Part shown: piece by piece, positions 62,672-64,000 of the stretch
Layout of the letters: each line of letters starts with the position of its first letter
Position numbering within the stretch: position 1 is the stretch's first letter
Source: Massilia sp. YIM B02769
GTDB lineage: Bacteria; Pseudomonadota; Gammaproteobacteria; Burkholderiales; Burkholderiaceae_D
Direction of reading: 5' to 3'
NCBI RefSeq assembly: GCF_030411995.1
Contig: NZ_JASNRC010000005.1
Span: forward strand, 113,451 to 177,450
DNA: 64,000 nucleotides
Translations under genes and position numbers: made by a program
Notes under the pieces: generated by a model
Told to the model about the DNA's origin: nothing
The model's database searches: none
The model's input: the letters and a program-made list of their open reading frames with translations, nothing else

Positions 62672-64000
62672 ATGAAGATCCAGCACATCACCGGCCTCGC
62701 CGCCCTCGCCCTGCTCGGCCTCGCCGGCTGCAGCGACAACGACCACGACGAACCCGACACCCCGGCGCCGCCACCGGTGGCCCAGTTGCCGCAACTCAGT
62801 CCCGCCGTCGGCGCCACGCTCGGCGCCTGCACCGAACTCGCCACCCGCGTCAACATCGCGGACACCACCATCACCGCCGCCAACGAGATCGCGGCCGGCA
62901 CCCTCACCGTCGCCGGTAAACCCGTTGCAGCGCACTGCCAGGTGCTGGGCCAGATGTTCCGGCGGGTCAGCCCGGTCGACGGCAAGAGCTACGCGATCGG
63001 TTTCGAAATGCGCCTGCCGCGCGACTGGAACGGCCGCTTCTTCTACCAGGCCAATGGCGGCGTGGACGGCAGCGTCGTTACCGCCACCGGCCCGGTGGGC
63101 GGCGGCGGCCCGCTCGATAACGCGCTCAATCAAGGCTTTGCCGTGATCAGTTCCGACGCCGGCCACGGTGCCCCGACGCCCTTCTTCGGCATCGACCCGC
63201 AGGCGCGGCTCGACTACGGCTACCAGGCTGTCGGCAAGCTGACGCCGATGGCGAAGACCCTGATCCAGACTGCCTACGGCAAGGCGCCCGACCGCTCCTA
63301 CATCGGCGGCTGCTCGAACGGCGGGCGCCACACCATGGTCGCGGCGGCGCGCTATGCCGAGCAGTACGACGGCTACCTGGCCGGCAATCCCGGCTACCGC
63401 CTTCCGCTGGCGGCGCTGGCGAACATCGCCGGCGCCAAGAGCTACGCGTCGCTGGCCTCGACGCCGGGCGACCTGACCACCGGTTTCACCCAGGCCGAAC
63501 GCAGCCTGGTGTCGAACGCGGTGCTGGGCAAGTGCGATGCGCTCGACGGCGCGGCCGATGGCCTGGTCCAGGACACCGGCGCCTGCCAGGCCGCCTTCAA
63601 CCTGGAGCGCGACGTGCCCACCTGCAGCGGCACGCGCGACGGCACTTGCCTTTCCGCCGCCCAGAAGACCGGCATCGCGGCGCTCTTCACGGGGGCGAAG
63701 ACCGAGAGCGGCGCCACGATCTATACCAGCTTCCCCTACGATGCCGGCTTCGGCACGAACGGTTGGGCCAGCTGGAAGTTCGGCGCCCCGATCGACCGCG
63801 ATTCGGGCGCCGCCGCCTTCATCTGGGCGGTGCCGCCGGAAGACCCGGCCACGTTCAATGGGCGCGATTTCGTGCTGAACGTGAACCTGGCGAGCCTGCT
63901 GGGACGGGTGAATGCGACCAACGCCACCTATACCGAATCCGGCACCTCCTTCATGACGCCGCCCGACGGCGCCAACCTGGCGCGGCTGAAGAACCGTGGG
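62672..64000 (+). CDS. Tannase/feruloyl esterase family lipoprotein (cut by window end)
   Basis: The frame is open from ATG 62672 to the last base (443 codons), so the C-terminus is missing. It starts with a lipobox signal (MKIQHITGLAALALLGLAGC) and an acidic Pro-rich linker, then the tannase/feruloyl esterase domain with the serine motif IGGCSNGGRHTMVAAARY (GCSNGG, near residue 215), FEMRLPRDWNGRFFYQANGGVDG and SSDAGHG. The family hydrolyses ferulate or gallate esters. The catalytic Asp and His lie beyond the window. AGGAGA at 62658-62663 supports the start. It ends the ferulate operon within view. Confidence 0.9.
   Translation, partial: MKIQHITGLAALALLGLAGCSDNDHDEPDTPAPPPVAQLPQLSPAVGATLGACTELATRVNIADTTITAANEIAAGTLTVAGKPVAAHCQVLGQMFRRVSPVDGKSYAIGFEMRLPRDWNGRFFYQANGGVDGSVVTATGPVGGGGPLDNALNQGFAVISSDAGHGAPTPFFGIDPQARLDYGYQAVGKLTPMAKTLIQTAYGKAPDRSYIGGCSNGGRHTMVAAARYAEQYDGYLAGNPGYRLPLAALANIAGAKSYASLASTPGDLTTGFTQAERSLVSNAVLGKCDALDGAADGLVQDTGACQAAFNLERDVPTCSGTRDGTCLSAAQKTGIAALFTGAKTESGATIYTSFPYDAGFGTNGWASWKFGAPIDRDSGAAAFIWAVPPEDPATFNGRDFVLNVNLASLLGRVNATNATYTESGTSFMTPPDGANLARLKNRG

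Overview
The window is GC-rich DNA from a Gram-negative bacterium. TonB-receptor, porin and lipoprotein genes, tight ATGA-coupled operons and a pca/van/fer gene set point to a Burkholderiales betaproteobacterium. Intergenic GTAGGGTGGG-type repeats and the overall style fit an Oxalobacteraceae member such as Massilia, but that genus is inference. No rRNA, tRNA, phage, transposase or CRISPR array was seen.

Positions 1-22300 are mostly housekeeping and accessory genes: a DUF817 membrane protein, a DUF2975/HTH pair, a lipoprotein hydrolase, a MerR/methyltransferase divergon, a membrane metallophosphoesterase, an Asp/Glu racemase, a ClC channel, exonuclease III, a four-gene polar amino acid ABC transporter, a subtilisin-like protease divergent from an ECF sigma/anti-sigma pair, an ECF42-type sigma factor with its VOC and two DGPF (YCII) partners, a Gln/Ser-rich low-complexity protein, an M23 peptidase and an ankyrin protein.

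Positions 22400-47100 and 56400-64000 form a large aromatic (lignin-monomer) catabolic region. A tannase/feruloyl esterase-family lipoprotein (62672 onward, cut by the window end) could release ferulate. Feruloyl-CoA synthase (59473), hydratase/lyase (56969) and vanillin dehydrogenase (58015) would convert ferulate to vanillate. VanAB (33174-35176) would demethylate vanillate to protocatechuate, and PobA (22420) would supply protocatechuate from 4-hydroxybenzoate. PcaHG, PcaB, a PcaC-PcaD fusion, PcaIJ and PcaF complete the beta-ketoadipate pathway to succinyl-CoA and acetyl-CoA. The pcaIJF genes run into a LIV-type ABC transporter. Two further solute-binding proteins of the same family sit next to the porin (45882) and in the ferulate operon (61392), so three receptors may share one permease/ATPase set. 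Regulators are spread through the region: a PobR-like AraC protein, two IclR proteins (PcaU/PcaR type) and two MarR proteins, several beside clear palindromic operators.

Positions 47100-56300 interrupt this with tandem DUF1176 proteins, a hydrolase with a C-terminal helical tail, an aldo/keto reductase, an acyl-CoA synthetase with a DsbA-type isomerase, and a RES/Xre-type toxin-antitoxin pair.

The most unusual structures are the reversed PcaC-PcaD fusion, the three-receptor aromatic transporter arrangement, a dispersed palindromic repeat family that supplies the stop codons of two genes, a three-copy 31-bp tandem repeat, and a 118-bp inverted-repeat element inside the ferulate operon.
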